DNA of 64,000 bases from Ga0077555 sp963746315 (GTDB taxonomy: Bacteria; Pseudomonadota; Alphaproteobacteria; Rhizobiales; Hyphomicrobiaceae), in NCBI GenBank assembly GCA_963746315.1, contig CAVVAR010000003.1:1054001-1118000 (forward strand), in the 5' to 3' direction. A program made the translations under genes and the position numbers. The notes beneath the pieces are model-generated. The model saw nothing but the letters and a program-made list of their open reading frames with translations. It was not told the origin of the DNA and made no database searches. Shown piece by piece: positions 1 to 8,378 of the stretch. Every line of letters begins with the position of its first letter. Position 1 is the stretch's first letter.

Positions 1-601
1 CGGTCTCGGCTTTCAGGATGGCGTCGATCTTGGGTTGCAGGCGGTCGAGATCGCCTTGTGGGATGACGACGATGCCGTCGCGGTCGCCGATGATCACGTC
101 GCCCGACTGGACCGTCACGCCGCCGATCACGACGGGGAAGCCGACGCGGCCCGGACCACTTCTGACACACGAGTTGGGCGTGATGCCACGGCAGAAGAGC
201 GGGATGCCGACGGGAAGCAGGCCGGCGAGATCGCGCATCATGCCGTCGATGACGACGCCGGCGAGACCCTGGTTCTTGGCCATGATCGCGGTGTTGTCGC
301 CGAATACTGCCGAATGCGCGAAGCCTTCCGAGGCGGAGACGAGCACGTCGCCGGGCTTGGCGAGGGAGAGCGCGGCGAGAATGGCGAGGTTGTCGTTCGG
401 CCCGGTCTCGCAGGTGATGGCGGTGCCAACGAAGGTGCAGCACGAGGAGTCGAGCGGCTTGATGGACGCGTCGAGGGCGCCACGGCCTTCCATGGCATCG
501 ATGGCCTGCCCCGTCTGCACGCCTTCCAAGCGCGCGAGCTTGGCCTTGGCCGGGCGGCGCCAGCTCTTCTTGATGGTCAGGATCGGCGGGTCCTCGAGCA
601 T
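1..601 (-). CDS. RraA-like aldolase/demethylmenaquinone methyltransferase-like protein (3' end beyond window)
   Basis: The reverse strand reads from an ATG at 601 to the window edge for 200 residues without a stop. The product matches the RraA-like fold (HMG/CHA aldolase, oxaloacetate decarboxylase and 'demethylmenaquinone methyltransferase' annotations). Visible motifs are the glycine-rich substrate loop GLAGVVIDGMMRDL at about residues 111-124, whose Arg-Asp pair contacts substrate and Mg2+ in the aldolases, and the late GDVIIGDRDGIVVIP strand-turn near residue 180. Family members are usually 210-230 aa, so only some 10-30 residues are missing. Members are cytosolic trimers or hexamers that cleave C4-C6 2-oxo acids; the substrate cannot be told from sequence. 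The family is certain, the reaction is not. Confidence 0.85.
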   Translation of the reverse strand, partial: MLEDPPILTIKKSWRRPAKAKLARLEGVQTGQAIDAMEGRGALDASIKPLDSSCCTFVGTAITCETGPNDNLAILAALSLAKPGDVLVSASEGFAHSAVFGDNTAIMAKNQGLAGVVIDGMMRDLAGLLPVGIPLFCRGITPNSCVRSGPGRVGFPVVIGGVTVQSGDVIIGDRDGIVVIPQGDLDRLQPKIDAILKAET

Positions 602-684
602 TGCGTCTGATCCTCGCGGCGAAGGGGTCGATCAGCTGAGGTTAGGCCGACGCCGGGCAACTCGCCAAGCGAGAGTGCGCGCGC

Positions 685-2991
685 CTACTCGACGACGATG
701 CTGATCGCCGTGCGAGAGATCTGGTGCGGGCTGGCCTGCTGCTCGGGCGGCGCTTCGGAAGAGGACCGGCGCCGCGAGCGCCGGCGGGGCTCGGGCCGCC
801 GCTCGGCTGGGTCGGCTTTGGCCGGTACGGGCCATGCGTTCTGCAACAGAAATGTCGCGTAGTCGCCAAGGTCGGTGAAGCGTTGCTTCTCGAAATCGTG
901 ACGGATGCCATCGGTCAGAGTGTCCGCCTCATTGCACAAGGCAACAATGGTCTCGCGCCCGGGGTCGTTCAGGCGAAGCGCGTAGGGGGCGGCGGCACCG
1001 GGCAACTTCAACTCCTGTCCGGCGGTCAGAAGCGTGTCGGTCTCGAAGTCGCTCGGGAACAGCACCGTGCCGCGCCCGCGTGTATCGATGCTGACGACGG
1101 TGAGGTGACAGTTGTCGCGGGCGTGGATGAAAAGCTGCAGCGGATCGCCTTTTCGGTACGTGGTCTTGTCAGAATAGAGGACGAGCCTGGGGCCGGGATC
1201 GGCAGGTTTGGAACCGGGCTCGCCGACGGGCTTCGAGGCGAAATTCTCAGCGGTGCTGCCGGTCGCGTCGGGAGATGGGCGGCCAAGGGCAGCCGTCAGG
1301 GCGTGGGCATGAGCCTCGACCTCAACCCGGGCGACGAGACCTTGCAGCAATCGGCGAGCCAAAGTGTTCAACGGCCCGTCGCCAGCGTCGGCGAGCGGGC
1401 GCAGGCTGTCCAATGCCACGCCGATCTCCGCCGCAGCGCGCGCGCCATCGAGCGGCCGCGCATGCTCCCTCGCCAGCGCCACCAGGGGCTCGACACCATC
1501 GAGTGTCAGATCCGGGTCGATACCGATCCGGACCAACGCCTCGCGTGTGGCCTTGGCGTCGGCCTGCAACGCTCGCGCAAGCGGCTCCGGTGCAACCGCA
1601 TCGCCAGGGCGTTCGGCGGGCCCGGCACGATGACAACTGAGGCAGCCAAGGGCGCTGCGGACCTCGCTTGCGTCGACGGACTCGGGCAGCGCAATCATCG
1701 GTGGCAAGGCATCGAGGCGGGTGCCATCCTGGCCGAGCACGAAGAACGCCGGGAGGCCGTTCGGCAGCCTGAACATGCCGCGAGTGGCGTGGTGCGGCAC
1801 GGGGTCCGCGACTGGGGCTGCGACCCGCTCGCCGAAGCCGGCATCGCTCTGACCCGCCAGTCGATGGTAGGCCTGCCAGAATGCCCCTGTCGGCGACGCT
1901 TGCCGCTCGACAAGGGCCGGCTCCAGCGCGAAGCGCGACGGCTGGGCCAGAGCCCGTATCGCGCCCTCAGCCGCGCTCTGCCGCGACGGCTCGATCTGCA
2001 GGAGCTTTCGGATGTCCGATCCGGTGCCGGGGAGGCCGAGCACATCGTAGTAGAGGGGGGCGTTGAGAACGGTCGCCGCGAACCAATCCGCCCGCGCGAT
2101 CGGGATCGCGGCGCCGAAGACGTTCCGCACATCGGCCGGCAACGGCGGCGTCAAGCCAAGAGGGTCGGAGCCCGAGCGCATGATGCGATCCCAGTGCTCC
2201 GGCAGCCAACCGAGGTCGTCGAGGTTGACCTTGAACAGGGTACCCGCCACGTCGACCGGCGGCACGGCGACCGGAGACGCTTTCCAGCTCAGGCTGTTGA
2301 ACAGCCGCACGACTGCCTGCCTGTAGGCGGCCAAGGCCTCGAGGCGGACGCATCCGTTGTGCAGGTGAGCGATCGACACGAAACGCAACTTAGCCGGGTC
2401 CTCACGCGTGAGCGCCGTCAACTGTGCCAAGGATGCGACGCGCTCGGCCGCAGTTACCTGGCGACGATCGGTGCACTGTCGACGGGGCGGCAAGCCCGCG
2501 ATCCAGGTCCGGATGGCGGCAACGTCCGCGGGCGAGGGTGACGGCTTTTCCGTCTTCCCAGCGGACCGACCGGTGTTGTCGGCGAGTCCAAGCGGCATCA
2601 GCCGCCGGAGCATCATGACGTAGAGACGGGACGCATCCGGATTGCCGGGCGCGACGAGGTGTGGCGCCGAGGCAAGCTCGTCGAGACGCAGGACGTTGCC
2701 GAATGCCCCGGCCGGCGCCGGACGGTCGAGCTTGCCGGCCTGATGGCAACGGGCGCAATGCGTCTCGAGCACAGCATAGGCGGCGGCCGCGACGGGATCG
2801 GACGGCGCACCCAAGGGTTGGGACGGGGCGGCCGGGCCGGAGCCTGCCGCTGCCGGTGCGGACTCCGCAGTTGCGCCACCGGACGGCGGGCGAGGCGCGG
2901 CATCCTGCGCCAGCACTCCGGCGGAAGCCAGCACCAGCCCGAGAGCCAGCATCGCGACGCTGCGGCCGATGGACAACCGCTCAGATGCCAT
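685..2991 (-). CDS. Exported di-CxxCH cytochrome with C-terminal DUF4384 domain
   Basis: 768 residues. A start at 2991 is preferred because a GAGGAGG ribosome site lies just upstream; the longer reading from 3042 would bury the signal peptide. Residues 1-29 form a Sec signal (hydrophobic stretch MLALGLVLASAGVLA). Two c-type heme motifs are seen, CARCH at 79-83 and CLSCH at 450-454, so the protein is probably a periplasmic diheme cytochrome with a Planctomycete-type cytochrome C module at the N-terminus. Residues about 590-690 (YRKGDPLQLFIHARDNCHL onward) match DUF4384, a beta-rich domain often found in surface or stress-sensing proteins. The tail is Arg/Ser-rich. It lies downstream of the cytochrome b gene on the same strand, which suggests electron transfer between the two. 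The exact role is unknown. Confidence 0.8.
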   Translation of the reverse strand: MASERLSIGRSVAMLALGLVLASAGVLAQDAAPRPPSGGATAESAPAAAGSGPAAPSQPLGAPSDPVAAAAYAVLETHCARCHQAGKLDRPAPAGAFGNVLRLDELASAPHLVAPGNPDASRLYVMMLRRLMPLGLADNTGRSAGKTEKPSPSPADVAAIRTWIAGLPPRRQCTDRRQVTAAERVASLAQLTALTREDPAKLRFVSIAHLHNGCVRLEALAAYRQAVVRLFNSLSWKASPVAVPPVDVAGTLFKVNLDDLGWLPEHWDRIMRSGSDPLGLTPPLPADVRNVFGAAIPIARADWFAATVLNAPLYYDVLGLPGTGSDIRKLLQIEPSRQSAAEGAIRALAQPSRFALEPALVERQASPTGAFWQAYHRLAGQSDAGFGERVAAPVADPVPHHATRGMFRLPNGLPAFFVLGQDGTRLDALPPMIALPESVDASEVRSALGCLSCHRAGPAERPGDAVAPEPLARALQADAKATREALVRIGIDPDLTLDGVEPLVALAREHARPLDGARAAAEIGVALDSLRPLADAGDGPLNTLARRLLQGLVARVEVEAHAHALTAALGRPSPDATGSTAENFASKPVGEPGSKPADPGPRLVLYSDKTTYRKGDPLQLFIHARDNCHLTVVSIDTRGRGTVLFPSDFETDTLLTAGQELKLPGAAAPYALRLNDPGRETIVALCNEADTLTDGIRHDFEKQRFTDLGDYATFLLQNAWPVPAKADPAERRPEPRRRSRRRSSSEAPPEQQASPHQISRTAISIVVE

Positions 2992-3143
2992 CCCTCGCCT
3001 CCTCAGGAGGTTACGCTCGCGCCGCGACTTGTCGAGCGGCATCCAAGGCTCTTTGAAACAGACCTGTGCCGGACGAACAAGAGCAGGGCAGCCACAGGCA
3101 GACGCCGCATCGCAACGCCGTCAGCGGCGTTCGTCGACCCCGC

Positions 3144-3866
3144 TCACACGATCCGGCCACCCGCAGCGATGATGCCGCCGAAGACGATCACCGCCGCGAT
3201 CGCCAGACATAGAACGGCCAGCCACGAGCTCGCTACGCGCGCATCAGGCTCATCCTCGTAGGAACGGGCGTGCTTTCGCCCTGTGACCATGGCCTGGACC
3301 AGATTCTCGCGCTTCCAGACGAGATAGAGGACAGCGGCAAGGACGTGCAGTCCGATGACCCACAGAAGCACGTCGAATAAAAGGATGTGCCACTTGGTGG
3401 CGAAGGCAACCATGGCCTCGCTGACCCGGGATGATAGCGGACCGCCTGTCAGCGCATCGTGGTCGTCGTAGGCGAAGAGACCGAGCGCACCCATCGCGCC
3501 GACCATGGCGAGCATGACAAACACGACCGTGCCACCCAACGGGTTATGGCCCAGAAAGTGGCGTGGCCTGCCGAGGACGAAATCCAGCCCATAGCGAGCG
3601 GCCGTCAACGGGCCATAGAAAAACGAGCTGAAGCGCGATGTGGAGCTGCCGACGATGCCCCAGAGCAGGCGCCAGACCACTAGAACGAGGATCGCGTAGC
3701 CGTTCCACGTATGCCAGACGAGACCCGCATCGCCCCAGTGGCGCGAGACGTAGGCCATGGCGATCAAGGTAACGAGCGTCCAGTGAAACAGGCGGGTGGG
3801 CAGATCCCAAGCCCGCACGGAACCGGCCGTGACTGTCGTCTCCAAGCTCGCTCGCTCCAGTTGCAT
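3144..3866 (-). CDS. Cytochrome b561 / Ni-Fe hydrogenase-type cytochrome b family membrane protein
   Basis: 240 residues starting at an ATG with AGAGG five bases upstream. The N-terminus RAWDLPTRLFHW is the signature opening of prokaryotic b561-type cytochromes; His28 of that motif, His53 (WHTWNGY), and the pair in KWHILLFD and GLHVLAAVLY are the expected ligands for two b hemes. Four hydrophobic helices are visible at about 29-47, 53-74, 114-135 and 160-185, with a fifth at 215-235. Family members shuttle electrons between quinol and periplasmic c-type partners. The neighbouring diheme cytochrome gene 152 bases downstream is a natural partner, but that is inference from position only. Confidence 0.87.
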   Translation of the reverse strand: MQLERASLETTVTAGSVRAWDLPTRLFHWTLVTLIAMAYVSRHWGDAGLVWHTWNGYAILVLVVWRLLWGIVGSSTSRFSSFFYGPLTAARYGLDFVLGRPRHFLGHNPLGGTVVFVMLAMVGAMGALGLFAYDDHDALTGGPLSSRVSEAMVAFATKWHILLFDVLLWVIGLHVLAAVLYLVWKRENLVQAMVTGRKHARSYEDEPDARVASSWLAVLCLAIAAVIVFGGIIAAGGRIV

Positions 3867-4006
3867 GCAAACCTCTTACAATCGCCTCGCGATGCCGTTC
3901 GGCAATCAGGCCTCCGCGTCGCCGTGAGCCACGGACTTGTTTAGCACGCGCACAGATCGCGGGGATAACTCGGGGGCGTTCCCACTGGGGCGGTCCCGTT
4001 TCACAA

Positions 4007-4735
4007 TCACGTGTAGATCATGCGCCGCGTCATGCCGCCGTCGACGACGAGTTCCGCGCCCGTCATGAAGCCCGAATTTGGCGAGAGCAGAAAGGCGGTT
4101 GCGGCCGCGATGTCGGCCGGAACGCCCACGCGGCCGACAGGGTGCTGGGCATGATCCGACGGCTTCAACGGACCCCACTTTCCGGTGTCGATCCAGCCGG
4201 GAGATATGCAATTGACGCGCACATCAGGGCCGAGCGTCATGGCGAGGGCGTGCGTCAGCGCGACGATGCCGCCTTTCGATGCGGAATAGGCGAGCGTGTC
4301 CGGCTCGGACATATGCGCCCGCGTCGACGCAATGGCGACGATGGTGCCTTTGCTCGCGCGGAGGGCATCGGTCGCCTCGCGTGCCAGCAGAAAAAAGGCC
4401 GTGAGGTTGACCGCGAGCACGCGGTTCCAGGCTTCGAGCGAGGTGGATGTCAACGGGCCGTTGGCATTGATGCCGGCATTCGACACGATGGCGTCGATCC
4501 GCCCCGTCCGCGCTTTCGCGTCGGCAACGAGGCGCTGCACGTCCGCTTCAAGGCCGACGTCCGCCGCTACGGCAATGCCACCGATGTTGCTTGCAGTTGC
4601 CTGCACGGCGGCGTCGTCGGTGTCTGCGGCGACGACGGTCCATCCATCGCGGGCGAGGCGGACGGCAATCGCGGCGCCGATGCCCCGTGCGGCGCCCGTG
4701 ACGATGGCTGTCCTCGGAAGGTGTGACTGTTGCAT
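4007..4735 (-). CDS. SDR-family NAD(P)-dependent oxidoreductase
   Basis: 242 residues, the standard length for a classical short-chain dehydrogenase. The cofactor motif TGAARGIG lies near residue 13, an acidic residue follows beta-2 (AADTDD), NNAG-type SNAGIN is near residue 85, and the catalytic triad is complete (IASTRAH Ser, then YSASK Tyr and Lys). The C-terminus VNCISPGWIDTG and GAELVVDGG fits the glucose/3-ketoacyl reductase-like group. Acidic residues after beta-2 favour NAD+ over NADP+. The substrate is not predictable. The gene is divergent from the CoA-transferase at 4871 with a 135-base shared promoter region. Confidence 0.9.
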   Translation of the reverse strand: MQQSHLPRTAIVTGAARGIGAAIAVRLARDGWTVVAADTDDAAVQATASNIGGIAVAADVGLEADVQRLVADAKARTGRIDAIVSNAGINANGPLTSTSLEAWNRVLAVNLTAFFLLAREATDALRASKGTIVAIASTRAHMSEPDTLAYSASKGGIVALTHALAMTLGPDVRVNCISPGWIDTGKWGPLKPSDHAQHPVGRVGVPADIAAATAFLLSPNSGFMTGAELVVDGGMTRRMIYT

Positions 4736-4870
4736 GGCCGGATTATAGCCACTGTGTCCCGCCTTCGGGAACTGCGAAGCCGGATCACGACGGCGTTCCC
4801 GGTTGTCCTCGATGGCGTAGCCGTCCTAGGCTCGATCAAATCCTTTCCACACACTCAGCGGAGGCACCCC

Positions 4871-6052
4871 ATGCAGAAGGCCCTCTCAGGCATTCGCGTC
4901 ATCGACATGACCCACAATCAGGCGGGGCCGGCCTGCGCGCAGATCATGGGCTTCCTCGGCGCCGACGTGATCAAGCTCGAGGAGCCGAAGGGCGGCGACG
5001 TGGCACGGGCGCAGAACAACGACGAGCTGTTCTTTCTCGTCTTCAACGCCAACAAGCGCTCGCTGACACTGAACCTGAAGACCGAGGAGGGGAAGGACCT
5101 CTTCCGAAAGCTGATCGCCAAGTCGGACGTGCTGATCGAGAACTTCGGCCCCGGTGCGCTCGACCGGATGGGCCTCGGCTGGAAAGTGCTGGAGAAGATC
5201 AATCCCAGGCTGATCTACGCCACCATCAAGGGATTCGGCACCTACGGACCCAATGCGCACTTCAAGGCCTACGAGCCGATCGCGCAGGCAATGGGCGGCG
5301 GCATGTGCGTGACGGGCTTCGAGGACGGTCCGCCGACCTATAACTGGCCCGCGATCGGCGACAGCGGCACGGGCATGCACATGGCTATCGCCATCCTGGC
5401 GGCGGTCAACCAGCGGCATGCAACGGGCAAGGGCCAGCACGTCGAGGTGGCGATGCAGGAGGCGGTGCTCAACCTGATCCGCATCTCGTTGCGCGAGCAC
5501 CAGCGGACGGGCGTTCCGGTACGCACCGGCAACCAGCTCGGCAAGAACGTGCCCGGGACGACGTATCGCTGCGCACCGGGCGGACCCAACGACTACGTCT
5601 ACATCTATGCGCAGCCGCAGATGTGGGCCGCGTTCTGCAAGGCGATGGAGCGGCCGGACCTCGAGACAAATCCGCTGTTCAAGACCAATCCCGATCGCTG
5701 GCAGAACCGGGCCGCGCTCGACGCGCTGATCACCGAGTGGACGATGCAGCGCACCAAGCACGAGGTGATGAAGGTGATGGCCGACGCGGGCGTGCCATGC
5801 GGAGCCTGCCAGGACACCGCCGAGGTTCTTGCCGACCCGCACCTCATCGAGCGAGGCATGATCGTCGAGATGGACTATCCGAAGCGGCCGGAGGGCTTCA
5901 AGACGGTGGGCCTGCCGATGATCCTGTCCGACAGCCCGGCCGAGTATCGCCGGCCGCCCATGCTCGGCGAGCACACCGAGAGCCTGCTCGGCGAGCTGCT
6001 GGGCGTGAGTGCGGAGGAGGTGAGGAGGCTGAAGGAGAAGGGGGCGGTTTGA
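4871..6052 (+). CDS. CaiB/BaiF (class III) CoA-transferase
   Basis: 393 residues. The start is set by AGCGGAGG six bases before the ATG at 4871; upstream in-frame codons lack any site. N-terminal GIRVIDMTHNQAGPACAQ, FLGADVIKLEEPKGGD and NANKRSLTLNLK are the class III signature. The catalytic aspartate that forms the acyl-CoA mixed anhydride is expected in IGDSGTGMH at about residue 163, matching Asp169 of formyl-CoA transferase. Length equals the family norm (about 400). Members move CoA between carboxylic acids such as formate/oxalate, carnitine or mesaconate; the acids used here are unknown. It stands alone, divergent from an SDR and convergent with a Baeyer-Villiger monooxygenase. Confidence 0.93.
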   Translation: MQKALSGIRVIDMTHNQAGPACAQIMGFLGADVIKLEEPKGGDVARAQNNDELFFLVFNANKRSLTLNLKTEEGKDLFRKLIAKSDVLIENFGPGALDRMGLGWKVLEKINPRLIYATIKGFGTYGPNAHFKAYEPIAQAMGGGMCVTGFEDGPPTYNWPAIGDSGTGMHMAIAILAAVNQRHATGKGQHVEVAMQEAVLNLIRISLREHQRTGVPVRTGNQLGKNVPGTTYRCAPGGPNDYVYIYAQPQMWAAFCKAMERPDLETNPLFKTNPDRWQNRAALDALITEWTMQRTKHEVMKVMADAGVPCGACQDTAEVLADPHLIERGMIVEMDYPKRPEGFKTVGLPMILSDSPAEYRRPPMLGEHTESLLGELLGVSAEEVRRLKEKGAV

Positions 6053-6057
6053 ATAAG

Positions 6058-6094
6058 CATGGGAGGGAGAGCCTTGCCGCTCTCCCAGCCCATG
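6058..6094. terminator. Hairpin between convergent genes
   Basis: A long palindrome sits between the stop of the CoA-transferase and the stop of the monooxygenase. GGGAGAGC (6065-6072) pairs with GCTCTCCC (6079-6086) across a 6-base loop, and CATGGG (6058-6063) pairs with CCCATG (6089-6094) outside it. There is no T-run on either side, so it may end transcription in both directions weakly or protect 3' ends. Confidence 0.6.
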
Positions 6095-6114
6095 TCGATC
6101 TCGATCGCGTCTCG

Positions 6115-7734
6115 TCACGCACTCATCTCGAAGCCTTCGTAACCCTTTTCGACCACCTCGTTGCATTTCGCTACGTAGTTCTGCACGCCGCCGACGTAGG
6201 GCATGAAGATGCGCGGCTTGCCTGGGATGTTGGCGCCCATGTACCAGCTGGCGGCCAGCGGATAGAGGGTCGAGTTGGCAACCTCGTTGTTGTGCTGCAC
6301 CCAGTTGATCTCGGCCATGCGCGAGGCCTCGATGCGGCGCATCTGGCGACCGCGGGCGTACTTGATCATGTCGCCGACGAAATCGACGTGCTGCTGGCAC
6401 GAGAAGATCATCTGGCTCTTGACGCCAGGGCTTTGCGGGCCGGTGACCATGAACATGTTCGGGAAGCCGGCAACCATGACGCCGAGGTAAGTCTGCGGGC
6501 CGTCCTTCCACTTGTCGCGGATGGAAACGCCGCCGCTGCCCTTGATGTCGATTTCCTTCATGGCGCCGGTCATGGCGTCGAAGCCGGTGGCGAAGACGAT
6601 GACGTCAAGTTCGTAGCTTTTGCCGTCCGCCGTCTTGATGCCCCACTCGGTGATTTCCGCGATGGCGTTGGTGCGGATGTTGACCAGCTTTACGTGCGGC
6701 TGGTTGTAGGTCTCGTAGTAGTTGGTATCGAGGATCAGACGCTTGGTGCCGATCGGGTGATCGTTCGGGCAGAGCGCTTCGGCCGTCTCCTTGTCTTTCA
6801 CGATGGAGCGGATCTTGTTCCTGACGAACTCGGACGCGGTGTCGTTGGCGGTCTTGTTGGTGAGCAGGTCGGTATAGGCATAGAGGAAGCTGATCGAGCC
6901 GCCCTCCTGCCACTTCTTCTCGTAGGTGGCGTTGCGCTCCTCTTCCGACACCTCGAGCGCGGATTTCGTCGGCGGCGGGTAGCCGGCAATGGCGAACGGT
7001 GTGTTGACGGCGCCGGCGCGGCGCTCGGGATACTCGGCCTTGTGCTTGGCTTCTTTCACCGGGTCCATCGGCCCGTTCTGCGCGGGAAGCGAGAAGTTGG
7101 CGGTGCGCTGGAACACGGTGAGCTGGCGGGCCTGCTTGGCGATGATCGGGATCGACTGCACGCCCGATGATCCGGTGCCGATGATACCAACGCGAAGACC
7201 GGTGAAGTCGACGCCCTCGTGCGGCCAGAGACCCGTGTGATAGGTCTTGCCCTTGAAGCTGTCGATGCCCTTGATGTCGGGCTTTCGCGGCGTCGAGAGG
7301 TTACCGGTCGCCATCAGGCAGTAGGGCGCCGTGATCGTCTCGCCCTTGTCGGTCGTTACGGTCCAGCGGCTGGTCTTCTCGTCGAAGGTGGCCGACGTGA
7401 TGGTCGTGTTGAACTGGACGTCTTTCCGGAGGTCGAAGCGTTCGGCGACGTGCTGCACGTACTTCAGGATCTCGCCCTGGTTGCCGTAGCGCTCCGGCCA
7501 CTTCCACTCCTGGTCGAGCTCGGGCGAGAACGAGAACGAGTACTCGAGGCTTTCGACGTCGCAGCGGCAGCCGGGGTAGCGGTTCCAGTACCATGTGCCG
7601 CCAACGTCATCGCCCTTCTCGAAGGCGCGGACCTTGAGGCCCAATTGCCGATACTTGTGAATGGCATAGAGCCCGCCGACGCCCGCGCCGACGATTATGA
7701 CGTCGAGCCCTTCGGGGCTGGTGGATGTGGCCAT
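6115..7734 (-). CDS. Flavin-containing Baeyer-Villiger-type monooxygenase (cyclohexanone monooxygenase family)
   Basis: 539 residues; the ATG at 7734 has GAGGG upstream, and the longer frame to 7782 adds only non-conserved sequence. The first dinucleotide fold GAGVGGLYA at about residue 15 binds FAD and the second, GTGSSGVQ at about 188, binds NADPH. Between them lies FKGKTYHTGLWP, the type I Baeyer-Villiger fingerprint F-x-G-x-x-x-H-x-x-x-W-P. Also typical are GGTWYWNRYPGCRCD and VFATGFDAMTGAM. It should insert one oxygen from O2 next to a ketone carbonyl using NADPH, in the cytosol. Length fits cyclohexanone/cyclopentadecanone monooxygenases (530-600). The ketone is unknown. Confidence 0.93.
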   Translation of the reverse strand: MATSTSPEGLDVIIVGAGVGGLYAIHKYRQLGLKVRAFEKGDDVGGTWYWNRYPGCRCDVESLEYSFSFSPELDQEWKWPERYGNQGEILKYVQHVAERFDLRKDVQFNTTITSATFDEKTSRWTVTTDKGETITAPYCLMATGNLSTPRKPDIKGIDSFKGKTYHTGLWPHEGVDFTGLRVGIIGTGSSGVQSIPIIAKQARQLTVFQRTANFSLPAQNGPMDPVKEAKHKAEYPERRAGAVNTPFAIAGYPPPTKSALEVSEEERNATYEKKWQEGGSISFLYAYTDLLTNKTANDTASEFVRNKIRSIVKDKETAEALCPNDHPIGTKRLILDTNYYETYNQPHVKLVNIRTNAIAEITEWGIKTADGKSYELDVIVFATGFDAMTGAMKEIDIKGSGGVSIRDKWKDGPQTYLGVMVAGFPNMFMVTGPQSPGVKSQMIFSCQQHVDFVGDMIKYARGRQMRRIEASRMAEINWVQHNNEVANSTLYPLAASWYMGANIPGKPRIFMPYVGGVQNYVAKCNEVVEKGYEGFEMSA

Positions 7735-7979
7735 GGGATCCCTCGCATTGCGATATCTGAACTTGTCCGGACATTTAGGCATAGGTGGGCGAGGGAGGCA
7801 ACCCGTGGGGGCGTGGAAATGGATAGAGCCGAGGATAGAGAATGGGGGAGCCCAAGCTCAGTGGGCCTGAGCGAACCCTCCCGGCCGAGTCACCGCACGC
7901 CGCCGAACGTCTTGCGGCGCCTTGTCGATACCGCCATATCGTGTCTTACTGCAGTCTTACCTCGTGGAAGGCGTGGACG

Positions 7980-8237
7980 ATGACGACGACAAGGCTCTCC
8001 AGCAAGGGGCAGGTGATCATCCCCAAGGACATCCGCGACGAGCACGGGTGGCGGCCTGGAACGACATTCGAGATCGAGGACACGCCCGGCGGCCTCCTTT
8101 TGCGGCCCAAACCGGTGGCGCCAGCGACAACGGTCGACGAGGTGTTCGGCTGTCTGGCCTATGGTGGCCCTCCGATCTCGATCGAACAGATGGGCGAGGC
8201 TGTGGCCGAGGAAGCCAAACGCAGGTCGGGTCGATGA
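7980..8237 (+). CDS. AbrB/VapB-type antitoxin of a VapBC module
   Basis: 85 residues, start at 7980 with GGAAGG upstream. MTTTRLSSKGQVIIPKDIR is the swapped-hairpin AbrB/SpoVT DNA-binding domain; the C-terminal half (TVDEVFGCLAYGGPPISIE, then an Arg-rich end) is the usual toxin-binding tail. The gene overlaps the PIN-domain toxin by four bases (ATGA at 8234-8237), the classic arrangement of a translationally coupled toxin-antitoxin pair. It should bind its own promoter and, with the toxin, repress it. The toxin partner is now split by an insertion sequence, so the antitoxin may persist only as a DNA-binding remnant. Confidence 0.88.
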   Translation: MTTTRLSSKGQVIIPKDIRDEHGWRPGTTFEIEDTPGGLLLRPKPVAPATTVDEVFGCLAYGGPPISIEQMGEAVAEEAKRRSGR

Positions 8238-8378
8238 TTGCGCTGGATTCAAATGTCATCATCCGTCTTTTGGTCGCCGACGATGCCGTCCAAGGTGAGC
8301 GCGCTCGCAAGCTGATTTCAGAGAACGAGGTTCTGATTGCAACGACGGTCCTGCTGGAGTGCGAGTGGGTCTTGAGGA

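Noticed and set aside
724..2541. A 605-codon plus-strand frame opposite the diheme cytochrome gene
   Set aside because: It is a shadow of the reverse-strand cytochrome, which has heme motifs, signal peptide and a ribosome site.
4886..6511. A 541-codon reverse frame under the CoA-transferase
   Set aside because: Shadow of the conserved plus-strand gene; the sequence is Arg/His-rich with no known domain.
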